Shown piece after piece: positions 34,337 through 42,980 of a DNA stretch of 64,000 bases. Positions within the stretch are counted from its first letter, which is position 1. Every line of letters starts with the position of its first letter. Source of the DNA: AV40 sp035568175 (GTDB lineage Bacteria; Verrucomicrobiota; Verrucomicrobiia; Chthoniobacterales; UBA10450); assembly GCA_035568175.1 (NCBI GenBank), contig DATMON010000003.1, positions 1 to 64,000 on the forward strand, written 5' to 3'. The notes beneath the pieces are model-generated. The model was not told the DNA's origin, did not search any database, and saw nothing but the letters and a program-made list of their open reading frames with translations. The translations under genes and the position numbers were made by a program.

Positions 34337-36007
34337 TTACTTTGGCACTTCGCTGGCATCGCCCAAATATTCCCAGCGCTGGAGTGAAATCGGAACGTTG
34401 CCGTTTTTCCAAACGAAGTCGTGGAACGCGCGCAGGCTGAACCGATCGCCCTGCTGCAATCGCGCGTCGGCCAGAAATTTCACGATTTGCAGCTTGCCGA
34501 TTTGATAGCTGATCGCGCCGCCCGGTCCGGTCGCAAAAGCGGTCGCTTCTTCGCGGGCGGTTTCCAGATCCATGGGCACCTTGTCGTGAAGATACTTGGC
34601 GGCTTGGTCGAGAGTGAACTCGCCGAGCGCGAGCTTTACATCCACTTCCACCCGGAGGGCGCGCAGGCGCATAAAATTGTAAATGATCTCGCGGGTGTGC
34701 GGGCTGTCGTCGAACAATCCCGCTTGCAGCATCATTTCCTCGGCGTAAAAGCCGATCCCCTCATTCGCGGTCGACGCATAATAATGGCGACGAATCGGAT
34801 TCTCGTGTTTCCAGGAAAGGCAAAGCTGAAAATAATGGCCGGGAATTCCTTCATGAACACAAATGGGTCGCGGGTCCTCTGCGGTGGCTCGCCAGAAGTA
34901 GCCAAGCTTTGCTGACGGTTCCGTTACATAGCGAATACAATTCTGATTCAATCGCGAAGGCGAAGTGAAGTCATCCGTTTCGCCGAAACCCTGTAACGCG
35001 CGCAAAAATTCCGGCATTGGCCGCAAGGTGTAATGCTGGAGCCAATCGGGAACAGTGACGATGCCGTGCTCGCCCAGAAATTTCCGGATCGACGATTCCT
35101 TTGCGGCGGCATCCTTGCCCCATTCGTCGATGTTTTGCGCAAGTTTCAGGGGCGGAACATCCCGGTTCCGCTGGATTTCGAATGTTTCGAAAGCGACTGC
35201 GCGGTCCCATTCCTGCCGGCCCGCCGCCAGCAACTGCTCTGGCGAGTAAGGCAGCATCGCGACGTTGCGGAGAAAGAAAACGTAAGCGTCGCGGCCGAGC
35301 GCAGTTTGGTTGGGAAGTGACGGGAGCAGTTCTTGCAAGTAAGTCCGGTATTTTTCCAACGCGTCCGCCGCACGATCAGTTGCAGCGTAAAGGTCGTGCT
35401 CTTTAACGGTTGTCGATCTCGCCAGCGCGCCGGCCATTTGCTGCAGATGCGGTCGAATGTTCTCGAGCGCTTGAACGGCCACTCGCGCAAATGGCGCTGG
35501 CGGCTTCTCCAAATTTTGTTTCGCTTGTTCGAGAATGGACGGAACATTGTCGATCCGCGTCAGGATTTCGCGCGATTGCGCATCGTCGTATGGCGCTGGA
35601 ACCGTCAACGCTTCCACAATCGGCGTCAGCGTTTGCCCGATATAAAAAGTCGGATCGCGTCGCCAGCTCGGGTTAATGTCGAGCTCCCACCGCACCCGCG
35701 ATAAGGCCGAACCAATTAAGCGGTAATCAACCTGTCTGGCGATCGCCCACGTGTGGGAATCGAATTTTTGCCAGCGCGCTTCGAATTCGCTCAGCTCTTT
35801 GCGTTCACTGTCGATTTTGGCGTGCGACCAGTCGCGCGTTCCGCCCGGGCGCTCGATTCGATTGACATCATCGCCGGTGAATGGCGCGTATCTGGCGCGC
35901 CATGTCCAAAAATCAGCCGCCAGCTTGTCGAGCGCGTCGGTTTGTTGCGCGTGAAGCGTCTCGGCAGCGGCGGCAATGATAAGTAAAATTGCGCAAAACC
36001 TTTTCAT
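34337..36007 (-). CDS. DUF885 family secreted peptidase-like protein
   Basis: A 556-residue exported protein. Signal peptide MKRFCAILLIIAAAAETLHAQQ. The DUF885 core carries ICVHEGIPGHYFQ, the HExxxGH-like signature that is thought to bind a catalytic metal, followed by NEGIGFYAEEMM, which supplies the third ligand region. Many DUF885 proteins act as dipeptidyl-type peptidases. It lies in a minus-strand run with the PD40 protein (10-bp gap) and the S15 hydrolase (1-bp overlap upstream), which suggests coordinate peptide degradation. The gene is complete and of normal length for the family. Confidence 0.88.
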   Translation of the reverse strand: MKRFCAILLIIAAAAETLHAQQTDALDKLAADFWTWRARYAPFTGDDVNRIERPGGTRDWSHAKIDSERKELSEFEARWQKFDSHTWAIARQVDYRLIGSALSRVRWELDINPSWRRDPTFYIGQTLTPIVEALTVPAPYDDAQSREILTRIDNVPSILEQAKQNLEKPPAPFARVAVQALENIRPHLQQMAGALARSTTVKEHDLYAATDRAADALEKYRTYLQELLPSLPNQTALGRDAYVFFLRNVAMLPYSPEQLLAAGRQEWDRAVAFETFEIQRNRDVPPLKLAQNIDEWGKDAAAKESSIRKFLGEHGIVTVPDWLQHYTLRPMPEFLRALQGFGETDDFTSPSRLNQNCIRYVTEPSAKLGYFWRATAEDPRPICVHEGIPGHYFQLCLSWKHENPIRRHYYASTANEGIGFYAEEMMLQAGLFDDSPHTREIIYNFMRLRALRVEVDVKLALGEFTLDQAAKYLHDKVPMDLETAREEATAFATGPGGAISYQIGKLQIVKFLADARLQQGDRFSLRAFHDFVWKNGNVPISLQRWEYLGDASEVPK

Positions 36008-36016
36008 CTTTTCGGG

Positions 36017-37039
36017 CTAATCCGCTTTTTGACGAATGGTAATCACGGCCGGCGTGCGCTCCGGACGATAAACTGACGCGCCGTAAAAGATTGCCGCCGT
36101 TTTCGGTCGCGCGTAGCGGATTTTTTGCAACTGCACGTCCCAATGCTCTATATAAGAGCAGTTCACGGTTTTCGTCGTGCCCGGAATCGGAACGTAACGA
36201 TTCTCCGTCAGTGTGAGAAAAGCCGATTCGCCCGGCAACGGCACCGGCGCGCCCCAGTTTGGAGAAAGTCGGACAAAGCGCGGCCCGTTTAGATCGAGCG
36301 CAAAAGAGGTATCGCCGTCGGTGCCGTTCAAATGCAAACCGAAGAACGCCACCCGTAACAAACCATCGAACAGGAATTGATGATCCGGATTTTGTCTTTC
36401 ATGCAGTATTTCATAAGCGCCGAAGAAGCCGGGCAGAGTCCCGAAATCCGCCTGGATTCCGGTTTTCAAATAACGCAGCACGTAATGTTTGCCATGCCGC
36501 TCGCCATTGGCTCGATCGTCCGGATCGCTCGGGTCTTCGCGCAGAATCAATTCCACCGATCCGTCCGGCGCCTTGTAACTTCGCCGCTCGCCCATCATTC
36601 CAGCCGCGCTCGGAGACGGCGATGATTCGGGTGACGCATTGGCGGGCGATGCCGAATCGGTCGGCTCCGGTGTTTCACGGTTTGTAAAATACGTCGAAGT
36701 CTTTGCTTGGTCGTACCAATCAGGAGCCGAGTCGAGTTTCATTGCATCACCGCCGAGCGGACGAACGCTCCAAAACTCCAGTGGGCTACCAGTCGTTTCC
36801 CGCGTAAAGACAATGATCTCACCCTCGGGCCCGAATACCGGATCGACATCCTGTCCGGAGTTGTCGTTGGTGAGCTGGCGCAGGAACTTCCCGTCGTCTT
36901 TATATAGATAGAGGTGCGAATGGCTCGTCCCTTCGGCCTGCAAATAACGGATCGCGATTACGATCTCGGACGCAGCGCGCAGATTGATCGCCAGAAGTAA
37001 GAATGCTCCAACGATCAAGAGCCGCGAGGTCACCTTCAT
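36017..37039 (-). CDS. Secreted PD40/TolB-like repeat protein
   Basis: A 340-residue exported protein with MKVTSRLLIVGAFLLLAINLRA as signal peptide. At least one WD40-like PD40 segment (DDGKFLRQLTNDNSGQDVDPVFGPEGEIIVFTRE) is clear, with weaker repeats later. A Pro/Ser/Ala-rich insert (SASPANASPESSPSPSA) precedes a second domain. No catalytic residues are apparent. Its stop and the hydrolase start at 37039 share one base (TGATG), and the DUF885 gene follows by 10 bp, so the three are probably translated from one mRNA. It may be a scaffold or substrate-binding partner. Confidence 0.7.
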   Translation of the reverse strand: MKVTSRLLIVGAFLLLAINLRAASEIVIAIRYLQAEGTSHSHLYLYKDDGKFLRQLTNDNSGQDVDPVFGPEGEIIVFTRETTGSPLEFWSVRPLGGDAMKLDSAPDWYDQAKTSTYFTNRETPEPTDSASPANASPESSPSPSAAGMMGERRSYKAPDGSVELILREDPSDPDDRANGERHGKHYVLRYLKTGIQADFGTLPGFFGAYEILHERQNPDHQFLFDGLLRVAFFGLHLNGTDGDTSFALDLNGPRFVRLSPNWGAPVPLPGESAFLTLTENRYVPIPGTTKTVNCSYIEHWDVQLQKIRYARPKTAAIFYGASVYRPERTPAVITIRQKAD

Positions 37040-38904
37040 CAGCGCAACGGCAGCTCAATCGCGCTCGCGTGCTGTGCATCATGATAAACTTTGACGTGAG
37101 CGGTGCGCGCATCTTTCGCGGTTTCATCGGGGACGACTCCGCCTGAATTGTAATTTTTCTGCCAGAAGATTGAATTGGGCGAATAAACGACCAGACGAAG
37201 CCGACTGCCTTTCATCAACCGCCGCGCCACGAACAATCCGGGATCGAAGTCGCATTTCACGATTTCGCCAGGCTTCACGAGCTTGGCTTCGCGGAGCGAC
37301 TCGCGATAACGCAACCGGCGCAGATCATTCCAAAGACTGATGCTCGTGCCATCCGGTTGAATTTCGTAAAGGTCGGCCTCCAAATCCGTGTCGGGCGTGT
37401 CGATCGAAACCCAAAGCGAAACTTTGGGGCAACCGACGAGCGGCGTTTCCTTCGGCAACGGATCGGTGTGATAGACGAGGCCGTCCTTGCCAATGCAGAG
37501 CGCGAAACTTTGATCGATACCCGCAGTCTTATCCTTCGGCTCCACGCCTTCGACTTCTTGGCCGCGATGCGTGTCGAGCGGATCGTTGATGAATTGATCA
37601 ACGCCTCCGCTTGGTTGCGCCTCCGTCAGTGTGCCCGACCGAAAAACGCCATTCGCGTCGCCGTTTTTCGAATCGAGATAAAGCGTTTTCGGATTCGCAA
37701 TTAGGTTTGCGTAGTTGTCGGTGTATTTCCATTCGCCATTCGCGCCAGTGTTTCCGGCCGCGAGCAAATAATACGCGACCTGATTCTTCAGGAACTGCGG
37801 CTTCCCGCCGTTTTTCATCGTCCAGTCGTACCATTGCCGATGCAGATCGTTAAGATCGACCATCGCACCGGGCCCGAATTTCACGCCGCCCACTTCATCA
37901 GTGGGCGTTCGCGTTCCGGCGTGATCCCAGGGCCCGATGATGAGGAAATGCTTTGCGCGCGCGTCGGGAGACGCGTTCGCCATGTGGTCGCGATAGAATG
38001 TCATCGCGCCGAGCTCGTCGCCATCGTATTGGCCGGTAATAGTCAGAATCGGCAGCGATAGTTTCTTGAACTGGTCCTGCGTCGGCACCATCGCGTCGTA
38101 GTACGCGTCGGCGGTCGGATGCTTCAGGATGCGTTGAAAGTTTTGCGAAGGATTGCCGACGAACGAGTCGAGCGCGCTGAATGCGATGTGTTTCTTGTAA
38201 GCTTCGAGAAATTTCGTCCGCCAGAATTTTGAATCGCCAAAAAGATTCTGCTGGCCCGCCTTGCCGCTGGTGAAGGTGAACCACTGCATATCGTAAGTTT
38301 CGCCAATGTTATCCAGCGACGGATAATCAAGCGGCGGATGCGCGGCCGCGGCCGGAACAATCGTGGCCAGATGCGGTGGGAATTCTTTGGCCGTGGCCCA
38401 TTGATCGAAGCCCGCGTACGAACCGCCCCACATCGCCACTTTTCCATCACAAAACGGCTGCTGCGCCAGCCATTCGACTACGTCATGACCGTCGCCCGGC
38501 TCGTTGGCGAACGGCTCGAATTCACCGGCCGAATTACCGCGACCGCGAACATCGACCAGCGCAAATATGTAACCGTGCGACGCGAAATATGCCCCGCGCG
38601 CATGATACGAGTCCGAGATGTACGGCGTTAGAGTGAAGACGACGGGCGTTTTAGGCACTGAGCCGTCCGGCGTTTTCGGCAAGTAAAGCGTCGCGTTCAA
38701 TTCCACTTTGTCCCGCAACGGAATTTTCACGCCCCAGCGAATGTCGTAATCGGTCGCAGGCGCCGGCGTAGGAGTTGTTTCTGCTTTCGGTTCTGGAGAT
38801 GGACCCTTAGGCGGATTCGTTTGGGCGCTGACCGATGGAAGTATCGGCACCGTCACCAAAACGAGAATCATGAGCGCTCGGTAGCAAGTCGATGTTTGGA
38901 GCAT
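37039..38904 (-). CDS. CocE/NonD-type hydrolase (X-Pro dipeptidyl-peptidase, S15 family)
   Basis: A 621-residue exported alpha/beta hydrolase. Signal peptide to about SVSAQ, then a Pro-rich linker (KGPSPEPKAETTPTPAPA). The core starts VKIPLRDKVELNATLYLP; the nucleophile elbow is MWGGSYAGF with Ser162; HFLIIGPWDHAGTRTP holds the catalytic histidine region; the C-terminal half has the jelly-roll typical of S15 enzymes (GEIVKCDFDP, SIFWQKNYNSGG). It would cleave X-Pro dipeptides or acylated esters. It overlaps the PD40 gene by one base and is divergent from the amidohydrolase. Confidence 0.92.
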   Translation of the reverse strand: MLQTSTCYRALMILVLVTVPILPSVSAQTNPPKGPSPEPKAETTPTPAPATDYDIRWGVKIPLRDKVELNATLYLPKTPDGSVPKTPVVFTLTPYISDSYHARGAYFASHGYIFALVDVRGRGNSAGEFEPFANEPGDGHDVVEWLAQQPFCDGKVAMWGGSYAGFDQWATAKEFPPHLATIVPAAAAHPPLDYPSLDNIGETYDMQWFTFTSGKAGQQNLFGDSKFWRTKFLEAYKKHIAFSALDSFVGNPSQNFQRILKHPTADAYYDAMVPTQDQFKKLSLPILTITGQYDGDELGAMTFYRDHMANASPDARAKHFLIIGPWDHAGTRTPTDEVGGVKFGPGAMVDLNDLHRQWYDWTMKNGGKPQFLKNQVAYYLLAAGNTGANGEWKYTDNYANLIANPKTLYLDSKNGDANGVFRSGTLTEAQPSGGVDQFINDPLDTHRGQEVEGVEPKDKTAGIDQSFALCIGKDGLVYHTDPLPKETPLVGCPKVSLWVSIDTPDTDLEADLYEIQPDGTSISLWNDLRRLRYRESLREAKLVKPGEIVKCDFDPGLFVARRLMKGSRLRLVVYSPNSIFWQKNYNSGGVVPDETAKDARTAHVKVYHDAQHASAIELPLR

Positions 38905-38964
38905 GAAACATTGAAGCCAAAGCCGATCTGTTAAACAAGACCGCAGGCGGTCCTTCGCATAGCC

Positions 38965-38993
38965 TTGCTTTGTGCCCGTAAAATTTCTATACC
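38965..38993 (+). promoter_or_regulatory. Candidate promoter of the amidohydrolase gene
   Basis: TTGCTT (38965-38970) and TATACC (38988-38993) are 17 bp apart. The start codon at 39000 is only about 7 bp past the -10 box, so the transcript would be nearly leaderless if this is used. Confidence 0.35.
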
Positions 38994-38999
38994 GCGGGA

Positions 39000-40394
39000 A
39001 TGAACGTCCCTGCTTTTTATCGCCTTTATCTGCGGCTTATATTCATAATCCTCGTCTTTTTCAGCTGCGCGATTGGCGCTCGCGCCGCCGATAAAGTCAT
39101 CGTCATCAAGGCAGCGCGTTTGTTTGATGGCAAATCAAAGACGCTTGTGCAAAACGGCGTCGTCATTGTTCAAGGCAACAAGATTGTCGATGCCGGAAGC
39201 AATTTACCGGCGCCGGCTGATGCCCAAGTCATCGACCTTGGCGATGCCACGCTTTCGCCCGGGTTCATGGACGGGCACACGCACCTGACACTCGATTTTT
39301 CCGGGAACTACAACGAGCGCCGGCTGAAAGAAGTCGACCTGAACGTTTCCGAGCAGGCGATCATCGCGACAACTCATGCGCGCGCCACAGTGGAAGCTGG
39401 ATTCACGACTGTGCGCGATCTCGGCAGCCGTTTCGTTGGCAGCAAAGAGTTCGTCGATGTCGCGCTGCGGAATTCGATTAACAAAGGCGTGGTCGTTGGT
39501 CCGCGAATGCTGGTTGCGACCTTTGGAATCGGCGCGACCGGCGGACATTTCGATCCCACCTCTGGATTTCGCGACATGCTTTTCGGTCACGAGCCCGATT
39601 TCAGTCAAGGAATCGCGGATGGGCCCGATGCGATTCGAAAAGCGGTGCGGTTTGAAGTGAAAAACGGCGCGGACGTGATTAAGGCCGCCGTGTCGGGCGG
39701 AGTGCTTTCACTGGCAGATGAAGTGGACACGCCGCAACTCACGCCAGCGGAAATGGTCGCACTGGTCGATGAGTCTCATCGCTTGCGCAAGAAAGTAGCG
39801 GTTCACTGCCACGGTGACCAGGCCGCGAAGGAGGCGATCGAGGCCGGTGTCGATTCGATCGAACACGGCTCGTTCATGAAACCGGAAACGCTGACGTTGA
39901 TGAAAAACAAAGGGACATATCTCACGCCGACGTTGATGGCGACGGAGTGGATCATGAGCAAGATCGACAACTACCCGCCGGCGTTGCAGGCCAAAGCGAA
40001 AGCAGCTTCAGCCGCGCGGTCGGACATGTTTCGGAACGCGGTGAAGATGGGAATTAAGATTTCGTTCGGCACCGACGCCGCGGTATTTCCACACGGCCAG
40101 AACGCAAAAGAGTTTAAGGTGATGGTCGATCTCGGAATGCAACCGATCGATGCGCTCAAAGCTGCGACCGGAAATACCGCCGATCTGTTCGGCATTGCGC
40201 AAAAAACCGGAACCTTGGAAAAAGGAAAGCTCGCCGATGTGATTGCCATGCCGGGCGATCCAACCGCCGACATCACCGCGACCGAACGCGTCTCCTTCGT
40301 GATGAAAGAAGGGAAAATAATCCGCAACGGTCCGCCGAGCGTACCGCCGGTTGCAGTCTCATCCGATCTTGAGCCCGAAATTCCCGCTGACTAG
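39000..40394 (+). CDS. Exported amidohydrolase (imidazolonepropionase/prolidase-like)
   Basis: A 464-residue metal-dependent hydrolase. After a hydrophobic N-terminus (LRLIFIILVFFSCAIGARAA) the amidohydrolase barrel shows DGHTHL (metal histidines 93 and 95), the bridging lysine region NGADVIKAAVSGG, AVHCHGD and SIEHGSF for further ligands, and FGTDAAVFPHG with the catalytic Asp. It belongs with the Xaa-Pro dipeptidase/imidazolonepropionase-like group that cleaves cyclic amides or peptides. It is divergent from the S15 hydrolase and supports a peptide-scavenging theme for 34.3-40.4 kb. It is probably periplasmic because of the N-terminal signal. Confidence 0.9.
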   Translation: MNVPAFYRLYLRLIFIILVFFSCAIGARAADKVIVIKAARLFDGKSKTLVQNGVVIVQGNKIVDAGSNLPAPADAQVIDLGDATLSPGFMDGHTHLTLDFSGNYNERRLKEVDLNVSEQAIIATTHARATVEAGFTTVRDLGSRFVGSKEFVDVALRNSINKGVVVGPRMLVATFGIGATGGHFDPTSGFRDMLFGHEPDFSQGIADGPDAIRKAVRFEVKNGADVIKAAVSGGVLSLADEVDTPQLTPAEMVALVDESHRLRKKVAVHCHGDQAAKEAIEAGVDSIEHGSFMKPETLTLMKNKGTYLTPTLMATEWIMSKIDNYPPALQAKAKAASAARSDMFRNAVKMGIKISFGTDAAVFPHGQNAKEFKVMVDLGMQPIDALKAATGNTADLFGIAQKTGTLEKGKLADVIAMPGDPTADITATERVSFVMKEGKIIRNGPPSVPPVAVSSDLEPEIPAD

Positions 40395-40405
40395 GCAGAT
40401 TCCCT

Positions 40406-41260
40406 TCAGCGATTAAACGCGACCGCAACCCTGGCCGAATCGCTCGAACCGTTGATGAAGTACAAGGAAACGCCGCCTGCGGAGTAAACCGGATAGAACG
40501 TGTAGGGCTGTCCCTCGATAAATACCGGAGCGTTCCAATCGATGACGATCGGGCGTGAGGCCGAGTAAGAACGGACCGCGACGGAATCGCTGAAGTTAAT
40601 CGAGCGCGTATCGCGAAAATCGCCGCGCCCATTGTACAAGGTGCCGCCGCTCCCATTATAGGGAGTGTACCGCCAGTTACGGACGCCATTCGTCGGGTAC
40701 CAATCCTCGGTGAACACTTCGCCTTCGCTTTCGAAGGGGATGCTTCTGTAGACGACGGTCTTCGTGCCGACATTGTCGATCATAGCCGGCTGGATGTGAT
40801 CTTCGCCGGCGAAGCGGTACGAATAAAACGCAACCTCGTAATCCAGGCCGCCCCACCGGCTTAAATTGATTGACTGACCAAACGCAACATCAAAAACTTC
40901 AATACAGCGATCGGGACAGTTCGTGGGGCCTTGCTGCTGCGGTGTATTTTCGTGTTCTCGAGAGACCGTAGCTTCAGCCGCAGTCGCTTCCTCTTTCGAG
41001 GCAACGAGATTCGAATCGCGAAGTGATTTTATAAGCGAATCGCTCGCGCCCTGTGATTTGAGAATGCCTTCCTGGGGTTGAGTTAATCCGTGGAGAAGTT
41101 TTCGCTGGGCAACGTCATTTTTAATGTCGGTCTCGGACTCATGCATTCGGACCATGAGCGACAGTTCGCTGAAACCGATGGGTCGGGCGAAAAGGTGACC
41201 GGCGGCAAGGAGGAAGGCGGCGAGGATCAACAATCTACCATAATGAATTGGGCTTTTCAT
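40406..41260 (-). CDS. Secreted protein of unknown function
   Basis: A 284-residue exported protein with MKSPIHYGRLLILAAFLLAAGHLFARP as signal. The middle has FSELSLMVRMHESETDI and DVAQRKLLHGLTQPQEGILKSQGASDSLIKSLRD, which looks like a helical segment seen in several uncharacterised soil-bacterium proteins. The second half is beta-rich with cysteines in GPTNCPDRC and many aromatic residues (RNWRYTPYNGSGGTLYNG). No catalytic motif is visible. It converges with the amidohydrolase gene (11-bp gap) and its start faces the 213-bp region upstream of rplA. Confidence 0.65.
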   Translation of the reverse strand: MKSPIHYGRLLILAAFLLAAGHLFARPIGFSELSLMVRMHESETDIKNDVAQRKLLHGLTQPQEGILKSQGASDSLIKSLRDSNLVASKEEATAAEATVSREHENTPQQQGPTNCPDRCIEVFDVAFGQSINLSRWGGLDYEVAFYSYRFAGEDHIQPAMIDNVGTKTVVYRSIPFESEGEVFTEDWYPTNGVRNWRYTPYNGSGGTLYNGRGDFRDTRSINFSDSVAVRSYSASRPIVIDWNAPVFIEGQPYTFYPVYSAGGVSLYFINGSSDSARVAVAFNR

Positions 41261-41308
41261 AACCCCGAGGTTTTACCAAGATTAGTAGGTATTTTGCAAG
41301 ACTAAAGA

Positions 41309-41378
41309 GTTGTAGCCGCCGGTGTCCTCACCGGCAGATTCATATTGTTTTGCCGCCAGAGACGGCGGCAGCTACAAC
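41309..41378. repeat. Palindromic repeat, type A, upstream of rplA
   Basis: Outer arms GTTGTAGC (41309-41316) and GCTACAAC (41371-41378) enclose two inner hairpins: GCCGGTG-tcct-CACCGGC (41318-41335) and TGCCGCC-agagac-GGCGGCA (41351-41370). The element lies about 13 bp before the -35 box proposed for rplA. A diverged copy with the same arms (GTTGCAGCC/GGCTACAAC) and two inner hairpins lies at 43375-43451. Both look like members of a dispersed repeat family. Confidence 0.75.
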
Positions 41379-41390
41379 GCGGCCTAGAGT

Positions 41391-41418
41391 TTGACAGGCG
41401 ACGACGCTGCTTTATTGT
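41391..41418 (+). promoter_or_regulatory. Probable promoter of rplA
   Basis: TTGACA (41391-41396) and TATTGT (41413-41418) are separated by 16 bp, a good sigma-70 arrangement, giving a leader of roughly 50 nt before the rplA ATG at 41474. The leader contains CTCC and GGAG separated by 12 nt, a possible small stem. An L1-binding autoregulatory site is plausible but not shown. Confidence 0.6.
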
Positions 41419-41473
41419 GCGCCTCCCGATTTACAGCAGGAGAGCCAAAAACTCGCCAACACTGCACAAAATT

Positions 41474-42184
41474 ATGCAACAAAAACGTAGCAAACGTTAT
41501 CGCGTCGCCGCCGAGCAGGTAGACCGTAAAAAATCCTACAATCTGACCGACGCGGTCGCGACGCTGAAGAAATTTCCGCCGACAAAGTTCGACCAAACGG
41601 TGACGGTTTCGTTCCGGCTTGGAGTAGATCCGAAACAATCGGATCAAATGGTCCGCGGCACGTGCGCCCTTCCACACGGCAGTGGCAAGCACGTGCGCGT
41701 TCTCGTATTCGCGGAGGGCGCAGCGGCAAAAGCCGCCAAAGATGCCGGCGCCGAGCACGTCGGCTTTAAAGATTTGATCCAAAAAGTTCAGGAAGGTTTT
41801 CAAGATTTTGACGTGGCGGTTGCCACACCGACCGCAATGGCCGAAGTGCGGAAGCTCGGAAAAGTTCTCGGACCGCGCGGTCTGATGCCGAATCCTAAAG
41901 CTGGGACAGTTGCAGAAGACACGGCGAAAGCAGTTCAGGAAGTCAAAGCAGGCCGTGTCGAATTCAAGCTCGACAAAAATGGCAACGTTGCCGTCCCGGT
42001 GGGAAAATTTTCATTTGAAGAAAAAGCGCTGGTAGAAAATGGCAACGCCGTGATCGAAGCGGTCGTTCGGGCGCGTCCGGCCACGGCCAAAGGCCGATAT
42101 GTTGACGCAATGACTTTAAGCGCGACAATGTCGCCCGGCCTGAAACTCGATCCGTCGCCCTACTTGGCCGGGCAAGCCGCATAA
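41474..42184 (+). CDS. rplA: Ribosomal protein L1
   Basis: A 236-residue L1 protein: KRYRVAAEQVDRKKSYNLTDAVATLKKFPPTKFDQTVTVSFRLGVDPKQSDQ (quoted in part), KVLGPRGLMPNPKAGTV as the hallmark motif and a matching C-terminal half. L1 forms the stalk on the 50S subunit and in many bacteria represses its own operon by binding its mRNA. The usual upstream gene rplK (L11) is absent here; L1 is instead preceded by a repeat and a promoter. The ATG at 41474 gives the family-length protein; the open frame upstream is not coding. No strong ribosome site is visible. Confidence 0.98.
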   Translation: MQQKRSKRYRVAAEQVDRKKSYNLTDAVATLKKFPPTKFDQTVTVSFRLGVDPKQSDQMVRGTCALPHGSGKHVRVLVFAEGAAAKAAKDAGAEHVGFKDLIQKVQEGFQDFDVAVATPTAMAEVRKLGKVLGPRGLMPNPKAGTVAEDTAKAVQEVKAGRVEFKLDKNGNVAVPVGKFSFEEKALVENGNAVIEAVVRARPATAKGRYVDAMTLSATMSPGLKLDPSPYLAGQAA

Positions 42185-42214
42185 GATCGAGTCCGAGCCG
42201 GACTGCCACTAACT

Positions 42215-42865
42215 ATGAGACCAGAAAAAGCCAACATTGTTTCAGATCTCTCCGAAGAGCTGAAGGAGTCGTCCTTCGTTCTGGTGGCTGATTATCAGCA
42301 CATGAACGTGGACGATTTCAGCGAGCTGCGGAAACGGCTGGCCGGCGCGGGCGCTGAGATTCACGTGGTAAAGAACAGCTTTCTGAAGCGCGCGATGACG
42401 GATTCCGGATTCCCGGCCGGTGACGGTAAACTTACCGGCCAGACCGCGGTCGTTACCGGCAAGAAGGACGTGGCACCGGTAGCAAAGGCATTCAAGACTT
42501 TCGTGACCGAATTCAAGAAGGCGATGCTGAAGCTCGGCTTCATCGATCGGGCAGCCGTTTCCACCGCCGAGCTCGATGCGCTTGCCGATTTGCCACCCGA
42601 GAACGTTTTACGTGCGCAGTTACTCGGGTTGCTTTTGTCTCCCGCGACGCAGCTCGTGAGAGTATTAAATGAGCCCGGGTCGTCACTTGCGCGGCTGCTC
42701 AACGCGAAAGCAAGCAAAGGCGACGCCGCAGCAAAAGAAGAAAGCGCTCCCGCAGCGGAAGCGACCGCCGCGGCGCCAGAATCAGCCGCTCCTGAATCTA
42801 AAGAAGTGCCTTCATCGCCGGAGACAAAGAAAGACGAATCCCCACCGACGGAGGTAACGGGATGA
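42215..42865 (+). CDS. rplJ: Ribosomal protein L10, with C-terminal extension
   Basis: A 216-residue L10: the N-terminal rRNA-binding part (RPEKANIVSDLSEELKESSFVLVADYQHMNVDDFSELRKRLAGAGAEIHVVKNSFL, quoted in part) and the C-terminal helix for L7/L12 dimers are intact. Family members are usually about 165-180 residues; here an extra Ala/Glu/Pro/Ser-rich tail (from about residue 177, AKEESAPAAEATAAAPESAA and onward) runs to the end. The tail is probably disordered. The gene starts 30 bp after rplA and is followed by rplL after 115 bp. Codon use is like its neighbours. Confidence 0.97.
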   Translation: MRPEKANIVSDLSEELKESSFVLVADYQHMNVDDFSELRKRLAGAGAEIHVVKNSFLKRAMTDSGFPAGDGKLTGQTAVVTGKKDVAPVAKAFKTFVTEFKKAMLKLGFIDRAAVSTAELDALADLPPENVLRAQLLGLLLSPATQLVRVLNEPGSSLARLLNAKASKGDAAAKEESAPAAEATAAAPESAAPESKEVPSSPETKKDESPPTEVTG

Positions 42866-42980
42866 AATTTTCGCAACGTCACGACGACGTTTGCGAGCGA
42901 GAAACAAAAACTTGTCCGGGTCGGCAGCTGTCGATCTTAATTCTTCGAAGGCTTTCGGAGGCGGCAATTGGAGGAAAAAA

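Noticed and set aside
41379..41473. L1-binding site in the rplA leader
   Set aside because: A short CTCC/GGAG pairing can be drawn, but the internal-loop structure of known L1 sites cannot be established by eye.
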